Assembly (NCBI GenBank): GCA_003151515.1
Contig: PLXS01000014.1
Coordinates: 1-55,502 of the forward strand
Direction of reading: 5' to 3'
Origin: Opitutaceae bacterium
GTDB lineage: Bacteria; Verrucomicrobiota; Verrucomicrobiia; Opitutales; Opitutaceae
DNA length: 55,502 nt
Below the pieces are notes generated by a model. It saw only the letters and a program-made list of their open reading frames with translations. It had not been told where the DNA came from and made no database searches. A program made the translations under genes and the position numbers. Shown here piece after piece: positions 8,432 through 17,450 of this stretch; positions within the stretch are counted from its first letter, which is position 1, and each line of letters begins with the position of its first letter.

Positions 8432-10285
8432 ATGAACCGGCCCATAAACCGCTTCCTGGTCGAGAACAACCTGCGTATCGCGCAGAATCCGTGCGTAAGC
8501 CCGGACTTCTGCCTGGATTGGGCCTCGCTTGCCGCGAAACTTCCGGACGGGGCCGGGATCAGGGCCTGGCCCCGCAGCGGCTTCGCAACCGCGGCCGGCA
8601 AGTGGATACTGCTCGAGGACGAGCCGACGGGGGATTGCGCATGGCTGCTCGCCCCCTCGGGAGGCGCCAGCCCCGGGAACACGCTGGCCGAGGGGGTCCC
8701 GTGCCGCGGAGGCCTGCACGCGTTCCCGGCAACATGGGACAACCTGCTTCGGCTCAAGAATCTCGTGCAGGAGCACGATCAAACCTCCACGCTTTTCCCC
8801 TCCTCTTCGGGCACACTGGGCCAGGGGACTCTCGGGGTGGGCGCCCGGTTTACCACCCTCCACTGGCCCGCGGTCGAGTGGTCGATGGCGGCCCTGAACC
8901 TGGGGATGACGGCAAACCAGAACAGCATTCCCCGGGAACTGGTCTTCGACGTTGACGTGATGCTTCAGGGGCGCCTCGACACGGTGCCGTTCCCCTTCAT
9001 CGGCACCGACGTACCCGAGGGGCACCAGGGTCAGAGCGTCGAGGGAATGAGCCATGGCTCCGTCATTTCCAAGCTGCGAACCGGCTTCCATCAGCGTCGG
9101 CTGCCATGGAGCTTCAACGCGGACCACCAGCCGGTCGGCGGCACGTTCGACGCGAGGGAGGACGCCCTTGTCCGGGGCTGCATTCTCGCAAGCTACATCA
9201 CCTTTGACATCTCGCCCGAGCTCGCCCTCGGCCAGCCGGCGCCCGCCTCCTCCGTTCCCTCGGCAATCGTCGACCGGGTCCGGTCCCGCGTGGCCCTGGC
9301 CGGACTCCGCCTCGAGGCCGCAGAGTTCGACAGGCTGCTGGGCCAAATATGGCCCTCGATGCTCAAGATGAAGCGACGCGACGACAAGTACCGCGCCGCC
9401 CGGCAGTCGGCCTTCACAACGGAGCCAGGCCGCCGCTACCTGCGCGAGCTCTCGATCGACGAGCTGCCCGGCCTAACGGCCCCCGCCACCACGGCCGTCA
9501 TGCTGGCCCTCTGCGAGGCGCTGGATATGCCCGTAAACTTTGTCGCGCCGGCGTTTGGCTTCCAAAAGAACACCCCCTACCCCAACAACGACGTCCTCCG
9601 GGCGATGATCGAGGCGCAGTGGCGCGTCTGCCGCTCATTCGGCGTGGGCCTGGGATTTCACTCAGGTTCCGGAAAGTCCGCGGAGAACTACCGCGTGATG
9701 GGCGAGGTCACAGGGGGCCGGCTCGAGGTAAAGACTAGCGGGCGCTACACATACGAGATGGGACGCGCCCTCTTCGAGTCGCGCGAGCCTTCCGACCAGG
9801 GGCTTTGGAGGGACTGGCATCAATTCACGGTGGACATGGCGGTAAGCGGAGCCTTCAGCGCCGACGCCACGGAGCAGCAGATGGCCCGCACCTTCATCAA
9901 GGCCGCATTGGGCGCGGACAGCCGCCCCGAGAGGGACTTCGCCAGCCCACAAGCATGCAGGGCTGCCATTGGGCGCCTGCCTCCCTCACCCGATCACATG
10001 TTCTTCTTCGAGTACAATTTCCTATATGTCCTGGCTGCGGGCGGGCGGCCCGAAAAGGCGGCCCTGGGAAATCATGGGCGCTCAGGCTACGAGCAGCGGG
10101 CGCGCTTCTATGGGATCAGCCCCGAGGCGCGCTTTCTCTATGCGCGCAACGTCGCACGATACCTCGTCTTCCTTGCGGAGAACACGGGTCTCGCGCCCCG
10201 GTCCCGCTGCGACGCGGCGAAGAGCCGCCTTGGGAGCTACCAGGGCCTCGCCGCCATGCTCAACGACATCCCCGACCTGCCATGA
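8432..10285 (+). CDS. uxaE: tagaturonate/fructuronate epimerase UxaE-like
   Basis: A 617-residue cytoplasmic protein resembling the tagaturonate epimerase family described in Thermotoga (UxaE), which interconverts D-tagaturonate and D-fructuronate and so joins the galacturonate and glucuronate routes. Segments seen are NNLRIAQNPC near the N terminus, FPSSSGTLGQGTLGVGARFT, FIGTDVPEGHQGQSVEGMSHG, a TIM-barrel-like half with FVAPAFGFQKNTPYPN, then VGLGFHSGSGKSAENYRVMG and the tyrosine-rich FFFEYNFLYVLA. Several His/Asp/Glu-containing loops could bind a metal. The ATG at 8432 is preferred; a TTG at 8423 overlapping the SDR stop would add MIA. Its stop overlaps the uxaC start (ATGA), showing a tight operon. 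Identification rests on recognition of the family plus the uxaC neighbour. Confidence 0.8.
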   Translation: MNRPINRFLVENNLRIAQNPCVSPDFCLDWASLAAKLPDGAGIRAWPRSGFATAAGKWILLEDEPTGDCAWLLAPSGGASPGNTLAEGVPCRGGLHAFPATWDNLLRLKNLVQEHDQTSTLFPSSSGTLGQGTLGVGARFTTLHWPAVEWSMAALNLGMTANQNSIPRELVFDVDVMLQGRLDTVPFPFIGTDVPEGHQGQSVEGMSHGSVISKLRTGFHQRRLPWSFNADHQPVGGTFDAREDALVRGCILASYITFDISPELALGQPAPASSVPSAIVDRVRSRVALAGLRLEAAEFDRLLGQIWPSMLKMKRRDDKYRAARQSAFTTEPGRRYLRELSIDELPGLTAPATTAVMLALCEALDMPVNFVAPAFGFQKNTPYPNNDVLRAMIEAQWRVCRSFGVGLGFHSGSGKSAENYRVMGEVTGGRLEVKTSGRYTYEMGRALFESREPSDQGLWRDWHQFTVDMAVSGAFSADATEQQMARTFIKAALGADSRPERDFASPQACRAAIGRLPPSPDHMFFFEYNFLYVLAAGGRPEKAALGNHGRSGYEQRARFYGISPEARFLYARNVARYLVFLAENTGLAPRSRCDAAKSRLGSYQGLAAMLNDIPDLP

Positions 10286-11701
10286 AGCCCTTCATCCACG
10301 ACGATTTCCTGCTCCACAGCGCGCCCGCGCGGGAGCTTTACCACCGGTACGCAGAGAAGGAGCCCATCTTTGATTACCACTGCCACCTCTCGCCGAGGCT
10401 GATCGCTGAAAACCACCGCTTCGCCGACCTCGCGGAGATCTGGCTCGGGGGCGATCACTACAAGTGGAGGGCCATGCGGGCGGACGGGGTTGCCGAGCGG
10501 CTGTGCACGGGGGACGCCTCGCCCAGGGAGAAGTTCGACGCCTGGTGCTCGACCGTCCCAAGGACCCTGCGCAATCCCCTGTACCATTGGTCTCACCTCG
10601 AGCTGAAGCGCTATTTTGGGATCGATGCCCTGATCGGCCCCACGACGGCGGACGAAATCTGGGAGAGGGCGAACGCGCGCCTGTCCACGCTGCGCGTGCA
10701 TGACATCCTTGCCGGCAATAACGTTGCGGTCGTGTGCACGACGGACGATCCGGCCTCCTCGCTCGCGGATCACGAGAGAATTCAGAAGATGGGGCTGAAG
10801 ACCCGCGTGTATCCGGCCTTCCGGCCCGACAAGGCGATGAGAGTCGACCGGTCGGAAGCGTACAACGTCTGGCTCGAGAGCCTGGAAGGGGCAGCCGGCC
10901 ACCGCATCTCCTCCTTTGATGACCTCCTCGCCGCCCTCCACAAGCGCCATGGGGATTTCCATGCGGCGGGCTGCCGCCTCTCTGACCATGGCCTTGACAC
11001 CGCGCTGTCGGCGGAGTGCACGCTCCAGGAGGCGCGCGCCGCGTTTGACTCGGCAAGGGCCGGGAAGGCCGTCTCCCCGGCCGAGCGGGCGAAGTTCGCC
11101 TCCTTCCTCATGCCCCGAGTTCGGGCGATGGGATGCGAGGCGCGGTTGGACGAAGCAGCTCCATCTTGGCGCGCAGCGGGACGTCAACACCCGGCTGCTG
11201 GCCCGCCTCGGGCCCGATACCGGCTTCGACAGCATCGGCGATCAGCCCCAGGTTCAGGCTCTCGGCCGCTATCTCGATGCGCTGGACGTCACGGGCGAGC
11301 TCCCGCGCATAGTCGTCTACAACGTCAATTTGTCGGATAACTACGCCTTCGCCACCATGGCGGGCAACTTCCAGGACGGTTCGGTCCCTGGCAAGCTGCA
11401 GTTCGGCAGCGGCTGGTGGTTTCTCGACCAGAAGGAGGCCATTGAGTGGCAGATCAACGCCCTCTCGAACAACGGGCTGCTTAGCCGCTTTGTCGGCATG
11501 CTGACCGACTCGCGAAGTTTCCTCAGCTATACCCGTCACGAGTACTTCCGGCGCGTCCTTTGCAACCTCCTGGGCTCCGAGATGAAGCGCGGCGAGCTGG
11601 GGGGCGACATGGAGTTGGCGGGGAACATGGTGAAAGCCATCTGCTTCGCCAACGCCCGGGATTATTTTCGGTTGGAGCTTCACGGCGATTACCGTGCATG
11701 A
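10282..11701 (+). pseudogene. uxaC: uronate isomerase UxaC, frameshifted
   Basis: Uronate isomerase of the amidohydrolase superfamily, converting galacturonate to tagaturonate and glucuronate to fructuronate. The N-terminal metal motif FDYHCHLSP and the segments YHWSHLELKRYFGID, CTTDDPASSLADHE and FSFDDLL-like parts are in one frame up to ASFLM near base 11112. The rest, from EFGRWDARRGWTKQLHLGA through DTGFDSIGDQ, GWWFLDQKEA, MLTDSRSFLSYTRHEYFRR and the C terminus, is in the next frame. One extra C in the CCCC at 11113-11116 accounts for the shift; removing it gives about 472 residues, the normal family length. Translation as written stops early with a scrambled tail. Either a recent mutation or a homopolymer sequencing error; the downstream half shows no other damage, which favours the latter. 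Confidence 0.9.
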
Positions 11702-11842
11702 GGTGCCGGCAGCCCGACTGGATCGCTTGATTAGGACTGACGCCGTTGCCCGGGTAGCACTTAACTTGGGTTCAAATCCATCCGACAGCGCGGCCAGGCG
11801 CCCAGCCGCCGGTTCGCCCCGCCGCTGAGACACCCCAGCCCC

Positions 11843-13210
11843 ATGACCCCAGGATCCGAGGCCCGCCGGCCGGAGCACAGCAGCTATCGATGGATCATCT
11901 GCGGGCTCCTGCTGTTTTCCACGACCTTCAATTACCTGGACCGCCAGGTGATCAGCTACCTGAAGGAGTACTACTGCCTGCCGGTCGAGCGCGGCGGCTT
12001 TGGCTGGTCCAACACGGACTTTGCGAATTTGACCTCCTTCTTCACCGCCTTCTATGCGGGGATGACCGTTGTTGCGGGATGGGTCATCGACAGGATTGGC
12101 ACCAAGCTGGGTCTGGCCCTTTCCCTCATTGTGTGGTCGGCCTTCGGTATCCTGAACGCGTTTGCGGGCCGGCTGGTCGCCGCCCACATCGTCATCCGAA
12201 GCGCCTTCGGCATCGGAGAGGGCGGCAATTTCCCGGCGTCCATCAAGACTGTCGCCGAATGGTTTCCCAAGCGCGAAAGGGCGCTGGCGACGGGGATCTT
12301 CAACGCAGGATCAAACCTGGGAGCGATGATCGCCGCGCTTTTTGTGCCTTGGTGCCTGGTCACCTTCGGCTACGAGAAGGGCTGGAAGATGGCGTTCATT
12401 CTCACCGGAGCCATCGGATTCGCGTGGCTGATCTTCTGGTACTGGCTCTATGACACGCCGGCCAGGCAGCCGCGCCTTTCGGAGCGGGAGCTCGAGCACA
12501 TCCTGAGCGACGCCGAGTCGGGGACGGTGCGCACCGAACCGGCGGATCGGGCCGCGGTGCCGTGGGGGAGGCTGCTCTGCCACAGGCAGACGTGGGCCTT
12601 CTTCACGGGCAAGTTCCTAACGGACGGCGTCTGGTGGTTCTACCTGTTCTGGCTTCCCGACTATCTGCACAAGCAGTTCGGGATGACCACCGAGGGGGTG
12701 CGCCTGCCCACTTTCGCCGTCTACGGGATCGCCATCGTGGGCAGCGTGTATGGGGGAAGCATGCCCATGTCGTTCATCAGGAGGGGGATGACCGTCTATC
12801 AGGCGCGGATGAGGGCAATGCTGATCATCGCCGTGTTTCCGCTCGTCATTCTCGGCACGCAGTACCTCGGGGATGTGCAGCGATTCGGCCACATGGCGGC
12901 GTTCTTGGCGGTGGCGACGATCTGCGTGGCGGCCGCCGCGCATCAGGCCTGGTCGGCAAACCTCTTTACCACCGTATCCGACATGTTCCCGAAGAAGGCG
13001 GTCGGATCGGTGACCGGCATCGGCACCATGGCCGGAGGCCTGGGGGGAGTCGCAGTCCAGAAACTCGCGGGGGGCCTCACCGATGCCTTCGTTCAAACGC
13101 CCCAGACCGCGTATTTGGTCATGTTCCTTGTGTGCTCGGTGAGCTACCTCGTCGCTTGGTGCTGCATCAAGGCCCTGGTTCCGCAGGCCCGGGTGATCAC
13201 GGACATCTGA
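11843..13210 (+). CDS. ExuT-like hexuronate transporter (MFS)
   Basis: A 455-residue, 12-helix MFS transporter of the anion:cation symporter/ExuT group. The signature FNYLDRQVISYL in helix 1, DRIGTKLGLALSL between helices 2 and 3, and RSAFGIGEGGNFPASIK followed by TVAEWFPKRERALATGI in helix 4-5 are characteristic of hexuronate (glucuronate/galacturonate) permeases. It sits 141 bases after uxaC and 17 bases before a sugar kinase gene, so import of the hexuronate used by UxaC/UxaE is the obvious job. The 141-base gap upstream may hold its own promoter, but I cannot pick a convincing one. Aldonate or glucarate uptake is the main alternative. Confidence 0.85.
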   Translation: MTPGSEARRPEHSSYRWIICGLLLFSTTFNYLDRQVISYLKEYYCLPVERGGFGWSNTDFANLTSFFTAFYAGMTVVAGWVIDRIGTKLGLALSLIVWSAFGILNAFAGRLVAAHIVIRSAFGIGEGGNFPASIKTVAEWFPKRERALATGIFNAGSNLGAMIAALFVPWCLVTFGYEKGWKMAFILTGAIGFAWLIFWYWLYDTPARQPRLSERELEHILSDAESGTVRTEPADRAAVPWGRLLCHRQTWAFFTGKFLTDGVWWFYLFWLPDYLHKQFGMTTEGVRLPTFAVYGIAIVGSVYGGSMPMSFIRRGMTVYQARMRAMLIIAVFPLVILGTQYLGDVQRFGHMAAFLAVATICVAAAAHQAWSANLFTTVSDMFPKKAVGSVTGIGTMAGGLGGVAVQKLAGGLTDAFVQTPQTAYLVMFLVCSVSYLVAWCCIKALVPQARVITDI

Positions 13211-13226
13211 TCAGGAGCTCCATCCC

Positions 13227-14540
13227 ATGGCCACCATCCTCGGATTGGATATCGGATCCTCCTCGGTGATCGCCGGAGTCCTGCGCGACACACGCGTGGC
13301 GGCAGAGGCGCCGCGCGCCTTCTTTCGCTCGCAGTGCGTCGGGCCCAGCGTCGAAGTCGATCCAGGGGATCTGCTGCATGCGCTCAGAACCGCCGTTTCC
13401 GGATTGGGCGCGAGCGCGCGGCGCGTGGACGCCATCCACCTCGCGGTGATGGCTCCGGCCTGGATTGCCATGGACAAGGATGGCCGGCCGCTCACGGCGA
13501 TCGTGACCCACCAGGACCGCCGCAGTGTCGCGAATGCCCGCGAGCTCGAGGAGCGCTACGGCCGGAGGGCCCACCTGAAGGCCTGCGGAAACCGCCCGTT
13601 CCCGGGAGGCATCAGTTCCACGACATGGGCGTGGTTCCTTGAGCACCAGCCCCAGAGGCTGCGGCGCGCGGACCTCGTGGGCCACCTGAACACTTTTCTG
13701 CACCGCAGAATAACGGGGGCCCGCGTCATCGACCCCTCGAACGCCTCCTTCACCGGCCTCTACCGGACCCTGTCGCTCGGCGGCTGGCACGAGGGCCTCT
13801 GCGCCAATCTCGGCGTCAGCCCGTCAGTGCTGCCCGAAGTGCACGAGGCGGACAGGATCGGCGGCCTCGTTTCCTCCCTGGCGGCGCGCGAATTCGGCCT
13901 GCGGGACGGCACGCCGATGATCGTGGGACTCATGGACGGCAGCGCCGGGATGCTGCTCGCGGGCGCCGGGGCCGGTCAGCTTTTCAACGTGTGCGGCTCC
14001 ACCGACGTCCTCGCCCTCTGCACCGAGCGGCCGGTTCCCCACGAGAGGCTCCTGACTCGGGCGCTGGGAGTCGGCCGGAAATGGCTCCAGGTGAGCACCC
14101 TCGCGGCTGCGGCGTCGTCAATCTACTGGGTGAGGGACCAGTTCTTCCCCGAGATGCCGATCGAGGCGTTTCGGGCGGAATTCCGCAGGCTGGGCCGGAT
14201 GGGCCCGGCAGCCTCGGGAACCGTGCGTTTCGAGCCCTACATGGCCGGCGAGCGCACGAGCATCGAGCAGCGGCAGGGCGGGTTCTCCGGGCTGACCCTC
14301 GCGACAACCCGCACGCAGATGCTTTCAGCGGTCGTCGAGGGCCTCATCAGGGCGAGCGCCGACCGCCTTCCCCTGCTTTCCGCGTGCGGCACGCCCCTGC
14401 TGCATACCGTCGCCGTCTCCGGCGGGTCCGATCGCCTCGACCGGCTGATGCACAGGGACTGGCCGGGCGAATGGAGGTATCGCGCCGTGACGGACGCAAC
14501 GATGCGCGGCCTGGGGACTCTGACCGCGCGCCCGCTCTAG
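13227..14540 (+). CDS. FGGY-family carbohydrate kinase
   Basis: A 437-residue sugar kinase of the FGGY family (ASKHA fold), phosphorylating a sugar or sugar acid with ATP. Evidence: N-terminal phosphate-binding GLDIGSSSVIAG, central GLMDGSAGMLLAG with the Asp usually acting as catalytic base, FNVCGSTDVLA, and the adenine-site VSGGSDRLDRL near the C terminus. AGGAG stands about 10 bases before the ATG. It closes the UxaE/UxaC/ExuT cluster, so a role in hexuronate breakdown is likely; because no PfkB-type 2-keto-3-deoxygluconate kinase is seen here, it may do that step, though no FGGY member I know is established for it. Length is a little under the 480-500 residues usual for FGGY kinases. Confidence 0.75.
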   Translation: MATILGLDIGSSSVIAGVLRDTRVAAEAPRAFFRSQCVGPSVEVDPGDLLHALRTAVSGLGASARRVDAIHLAVMAPAWIAMDKDGRPLTAIVTHQDRRSVANARELEERYGRRAHLKACGNRPFPGGISSTTWAWFLEHQPQRLRRADLVGHLNTFLHRRITGARVIDPSNASFTGLYRTLSLGGWHEGLCANLGVSPSVLPEVHEADRIGGLVSSLAAREFGLRDGTPMIVGLMDGSAGMLLAGAGAGQLFNVCGSTDVLALCTERPVPHERLLTRALGVGRKWLQVSTLAAAASSIYWVRDQFFPEMPIEAFRAEFRRLGRMGPAASGTVRFEPYMAGERTSIEQRQGGFSGLTLATTRTQMLSAVVEGLIRASADRLPLLSACGTPLLHTVAVSGGSDRLDRLMHRDWPGEWRYRAVTDATMRGLGTLTARPL

Positions 14541-14550
14541 CACCCTTATC

Positions 14551-14985
14551 ATGAAGCCTCAAATCAATCACCTTGGAGCCGCCGCAGTCCTGATGCTAGC
14601 GCTTGCCTGGTGTCGCGCATCGGCCGCCTCGGACGTGGCCCTGGATGGGCGTTTTCAGCCGGCGCTGCCCTCGATTCCAGACAGGACCGTCCTCGTGACC
14701 GATTTTGGAGCCGTGGGTGACGGCAAAACGGTCAACACGGCTGCCTTCGCGGCGGCCGTGGCGCACCTAGGCCAGGCGGGGGGAGGACACCTCGAGGTTC
14801 CCAAGGGCGTGTTCCGCACCCTCTCCTTCTCCCTGTGCTCGAACCTGGCCCTGCACCTGGACGAGGGTGCGGTGATCCAGGCGCCCGACAGTTTCGGGGC
14901 CTACGGCCTGCCCGGGCAGGCCCTCGCGACGAGGTCACCGACCTGCTGCGCAGGCAACGACCCGCCATCCGCGGCGACCTGCTGA
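14551..14985 (+). pseudogene. GH28 polygalacturonase-like gene, broken after N-terminal region
   Basis: The first ~125 residues are a clear GH28 N terminus: signal peptide (HLGAAAVLMLALAWCRASA), then VTDFGAVGDGKTVNTAAF, GGGHLEVPKGVFRTLSF and LALHLDEGAVIQAPDSF, the start of the parallel beta helix of polygalacturonases. After FGAYGLPG the frame becomes unrelated and stops at 14985. In the +2 frame, bases 14925-14995 encode RDEVTDLLRRQRPAIRGDLL, which reads like the expected GH28 continuation, so a frameshift near 14920 is likely, followed by loss of the remaining 300 or so residues with the catalytic Asp motifs. It lies 10 bases after the kinase gene and originally closed the hexuronate operon. 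A second, intact GH28 gene is at 42966. Confidence 0.75.
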
Positions 14986-15213
14986 AGAGGTGTGGCTGTC
15001 ATGCTCATTCGCGGCACCCTTCAAGGGTAGAATCTCGAGCGGTCGAATCAAATGGCATGTCCCGGCGCGGTCATCGCGGCTTCACGCCCGACGCGCCGTG
15101 ACGAGGGAATGGTCACGGTCGCTGCAGATCCCATTGCGGGCGTGCGACGCCAACCCATGCCCGGCACGCAACGGGCCATATGCGCGCAAGGGCAGAACAG
15201 AAGCGGGACGGTG

Positions 15214-15238
15214 CGGCCGGCGGGCTTCTCGCCGGCCG
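15214..15238. terminator. Hairpin, probable terminator after GH127 gene
   Basis: A 9-bp perfect inverted repeat (CGGCCGGCG and CGCCGGCCG) with a 7-base loop, about 20 bases past the stop of the - strand GH127 gene. There is no clear T-run on either side, so it may act as a Rho-assisted or weak terminator. It also lies downstream of the broken GH28 gene on the + strand and could serve both. Confidence 0.45.
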
Positions 15239-15258
15239 TACCCCTCGGGGCCGGCTTG

Positions 15259-17319
15259 CTAGCGATTGCCCAGGTTCCAAGCGCCTGCCGTCACGGGAAA
15301 CATCGAGATCCGGAATTTGGTGCAGCCGTAGGGCACCAGGCGGATGGCCTCGGGAGCCGCCCCGGCGACCGGCCCGTCCGGCAGGGCCTGGGCGTCGGTC
15401 GGCCGCCAGTCAAACGCCTGGGCCGGGGCCTCCAGCACGATCGGGGCGTCTGCGGGCCAATCCCAATGGAGCGGCATCGGGTGGCGCACCACCTCAATGC
15501 CGCTGTCCTTCCTTCGCGCATCCGTGTCGATCGCGAACTGCCAACGGGCGCCCTTCACCGGCGTGTTGGAGTCGACCTCGGGAATCGGCAGGGAGAAGAG
15601 CAGCGGACCGTACACCACGCTCGCGTAGGGCAGTCTCCTATGCTCGAAGAGCTGCGGCGGCTCAAAGCCGAAGTACTCGCGGTTGGCGGATGGAAACTCG
15701 GTCTCGTATCCGCGGACGACCCTGGCCCGCATCGGCAGCACGATCGAAACCTTGTCGGCGTTGCCCCAAACACGGGCAATCCTCGCGAAGCCCCTGCCGT
15801 CCGGCGTCGCCGCGATCGGGGCCCCGTTAAGCGTTATTCTCGCCCCTTCGCACCAGCCCGGAACGCGCAGGTAGAGCGGGAACTCCACGGGCGATTGCGG
15901 CGCGATCGTCATCCGGATCGTCTCCCCAAACGGATAGTCGGTCTCGGTGGCTATCCGGACGGTAATGCCGGCCCCCACCCTCGCCGTGACCGTGCACGGA
16001 CCGTATAGCGTCGCAGCCAGCCCGTTGTCATTCGTCGCCATCCACATGTGGATGATGAAATTCGGGATGATGCGGTTGATGTTACCGACACAGCAAAGGA
16101 CCGTCGGGCAGCCAAGGGGGTGGAAACGATTGCCCTCGGGCCCCGGGGAGTTCGGCTGCTCGCACGGCTGGGCGGCTGACTGGATCCGGTTGGGCGACTG
16201 GTAGTAGCACATGGTCTTGAAATCGCGGGCAGCCGGAGCGGCGCCGGCGTTGAAGAAGGCGCGCTCCATCCGATCGCCCCAGGTGCGCGATCCCTGGACT
16301 CTATATACCCACGATGTGGCCAGGAGCATCGAGGTAACGTCGCATGTCTCGGTCTTGCGGAACGCGCCGATCCCCGAGGCAAACTCCTCCCCAGACGCGA
16401 CCCCGTAGGGCAGCATGTGATTCTCATCCAGCCACTTGAACGCCGCCAGGGTCGCATTCAGGTCATTGGGGTCACCCGACCACGGGTACACCACGGCCGG
16501 CAACCGGATGTTCTCATAGAATATGTCCATGTGTCCGGGGGCGATCCGCCCGGCCAGCCAGCCATGGATCTCTCGGGAGACCTCGGGTTGAGAGATGGCC
16601 AGGAGCGCACGATCCAGGATCCTCGGATCGCCGCTGTAGGAATAGGTCTCCAGCATCGGATCAAGGTTGCACAGGCCGCTGACCAGACCCCCCCCTAGGT
16701 CGATGTTGCCCATCCTCGACGGATAGTCGGCGTACACCTTGACCAGTGCGTCGAGGACGCGCGGGTCACCGCTTCCCTGGTAAAGGGCGACCAGGGCACG
16801 GCCCATCTGCGAATGCGCCCAGCTCTCAAAGCCGTCCGGCTTGTAGCCCTGCTTCCAGTAGATGAACGTCGTGCCAAACCCGGCCTTGTTCACCCCTTCA
16901 ACGACAGGGTCAAGGCGGGCGCGGATCTTCCGAATGAGGGCATCGTCGTGAAGGACAAATCCAAGGCGAATGGCGCCGTCCAGCCAGTAGGCGCTCTGCT
17001 CCAGGGGCCAGCCAGTGCCGTCGGGCTTCGCCCCGGGTGCCTGGATAGGGATGCCCTTCCAACCGTCCGCGAAGGTCGGATGCCATTCGTCCAGATGTCC
17101 CGTTATTCCGTCGCGCGCCGACTGCGCCCAATCGCGCAGCCATCCCGCCGGCTCCACGGCCCCGGGGGGCAACGGCAGGAACGCAGGGGCCACCGCCGGC
17201 TCGAACGGCCTGGCATAGATCGCCGGCTGACGCGGGCCATCGGAAGCCCGTGCGGGTTGCGCGGCGGTGGCTCCCAGTATCAGTGCGCCGGCCAATAGGT
17301 GTATCAATCGGGGTTTCAC
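15259..17319 (-). CDS. GH127-type beta-L-arabinofuranosidase-like exported enzyme
   Basis: A 686-residue protein of the DUF1680/GH127-GH146 group, which cleaves beta-L-arabinofuranosides from plant hydroxyproline-glycans and pectic arabinan. A GTG start at 17319 is chosen because it opens a signal peptide (LIHLLAGALILGATAAQPARA); the 37 residues read upstream of it are arginine-rich and unlikely. The (alpha/alpha)6 barrel shows DWAQSARDGITGHLDEWHP, the ETCDVTSMLLATSW segment with the conserved Glu and Cys, and FPVL-like LCCVGNINRIIP carrying the Cys pair that in GH127 binds Zn2+ and supplies the cysteine nucleophile. A beta-sandwich follows (FPLYLRVPGWCEGARI). It is divergent from the GH2 gene with a palindrome between the starts, suggesting coordinated control. 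Confidence 0.85.
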   Translation of the reverse strand: MKPRLIHLLAGALILGATAAQPARASDGPRQPAIYARPFEPAVAPAFLPLPPGAVEPAGWLRDWAQSARDGITGHLDEWHPTFADGWKGIPIQAPGAKPDGTGWPLEQSAYWLDGAIRLGFVLHDDALIRKIRARLDPVVEGVNKAGFGTTFIYWKQGYKPDGFESWAHSQMGRALVALYQGSGDPRVLDALVKVYADYPSRMGNIDLGGGLVSGLCNLDPMLETYSYSGDPRILDRALLAISQPEVSREIHGWLAGRIAPGHMDIFYENIRLPAVVYPWSGDPNDLNATLAAFKWLDENHMLPYGVASGEEFASGIGAFRKTETCDVTSMLLATSWVYRVQGSRTWGDRMERAFFNAGAAPAARDFKTMCYYQSPNRIQSAAQPCEQPNSPGPEGNRFHPLGCPTVLCCVGNINRIIPNFIIHMWMATNDNGLAATLYGPCTVTARVGAGITVRIATETDYPFGETIRMTIAPQSPVEFPLYLRVPGWCEGARITLNGAPIAATPDGRGFARIARVWGNADKVSIVLPMRARVVRGYETEFPSANREYFGFEPPQLFEHRRLPYASVVYGPLLFSLPIPEVDSNTPVKGARWQFAIDTDARRKDSGIEVVRHPMPLHWDWPADAPIVLEAPAQAFDWRPTDAQALPDGPVAGAAPEAIRLVPYGCTKFRISMFPVTAGAWNLGNR

Positions 17320-17359
17320 AGTCTTTCTTGGGGATAACGAACACCGGCGGCCAAAACGA

Positions 17360-17377
17360 GCGAACGTTTTTGTTCGC
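17360..17377. promoter_or_regulatory. Palindromic operator candidate between GH127 and GH2 genes
   Basis: A perfect 6-bp inverted repeat GCGAAC and GTTCGC separated by six bases (GTTTTT), centred in the 131-base gap between the divergent GTG starts at 17319 and 17451. The size and symmetry fit a dimeric repressor such as LacI or GntR type. No regulator gene lies in the window next to it, and I cannot place -10/-35 boxes with confidence. Confidence 0.4.
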
Positions 17378-17450
17378 ACTTGCCTACGGCAACTGGCAGC
17401 AGGACGGCATAACCGCGATACGCGGACCAATATTCAAGGACATCGGGAAC

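Noticed and set aside
11765..11790. GGGTTCAAATCC resembling a tRNA T-loop
   Set aside because: The flanking bases form only two pairs of the T-stem, and no anticodon or acceptor stem fits around it.
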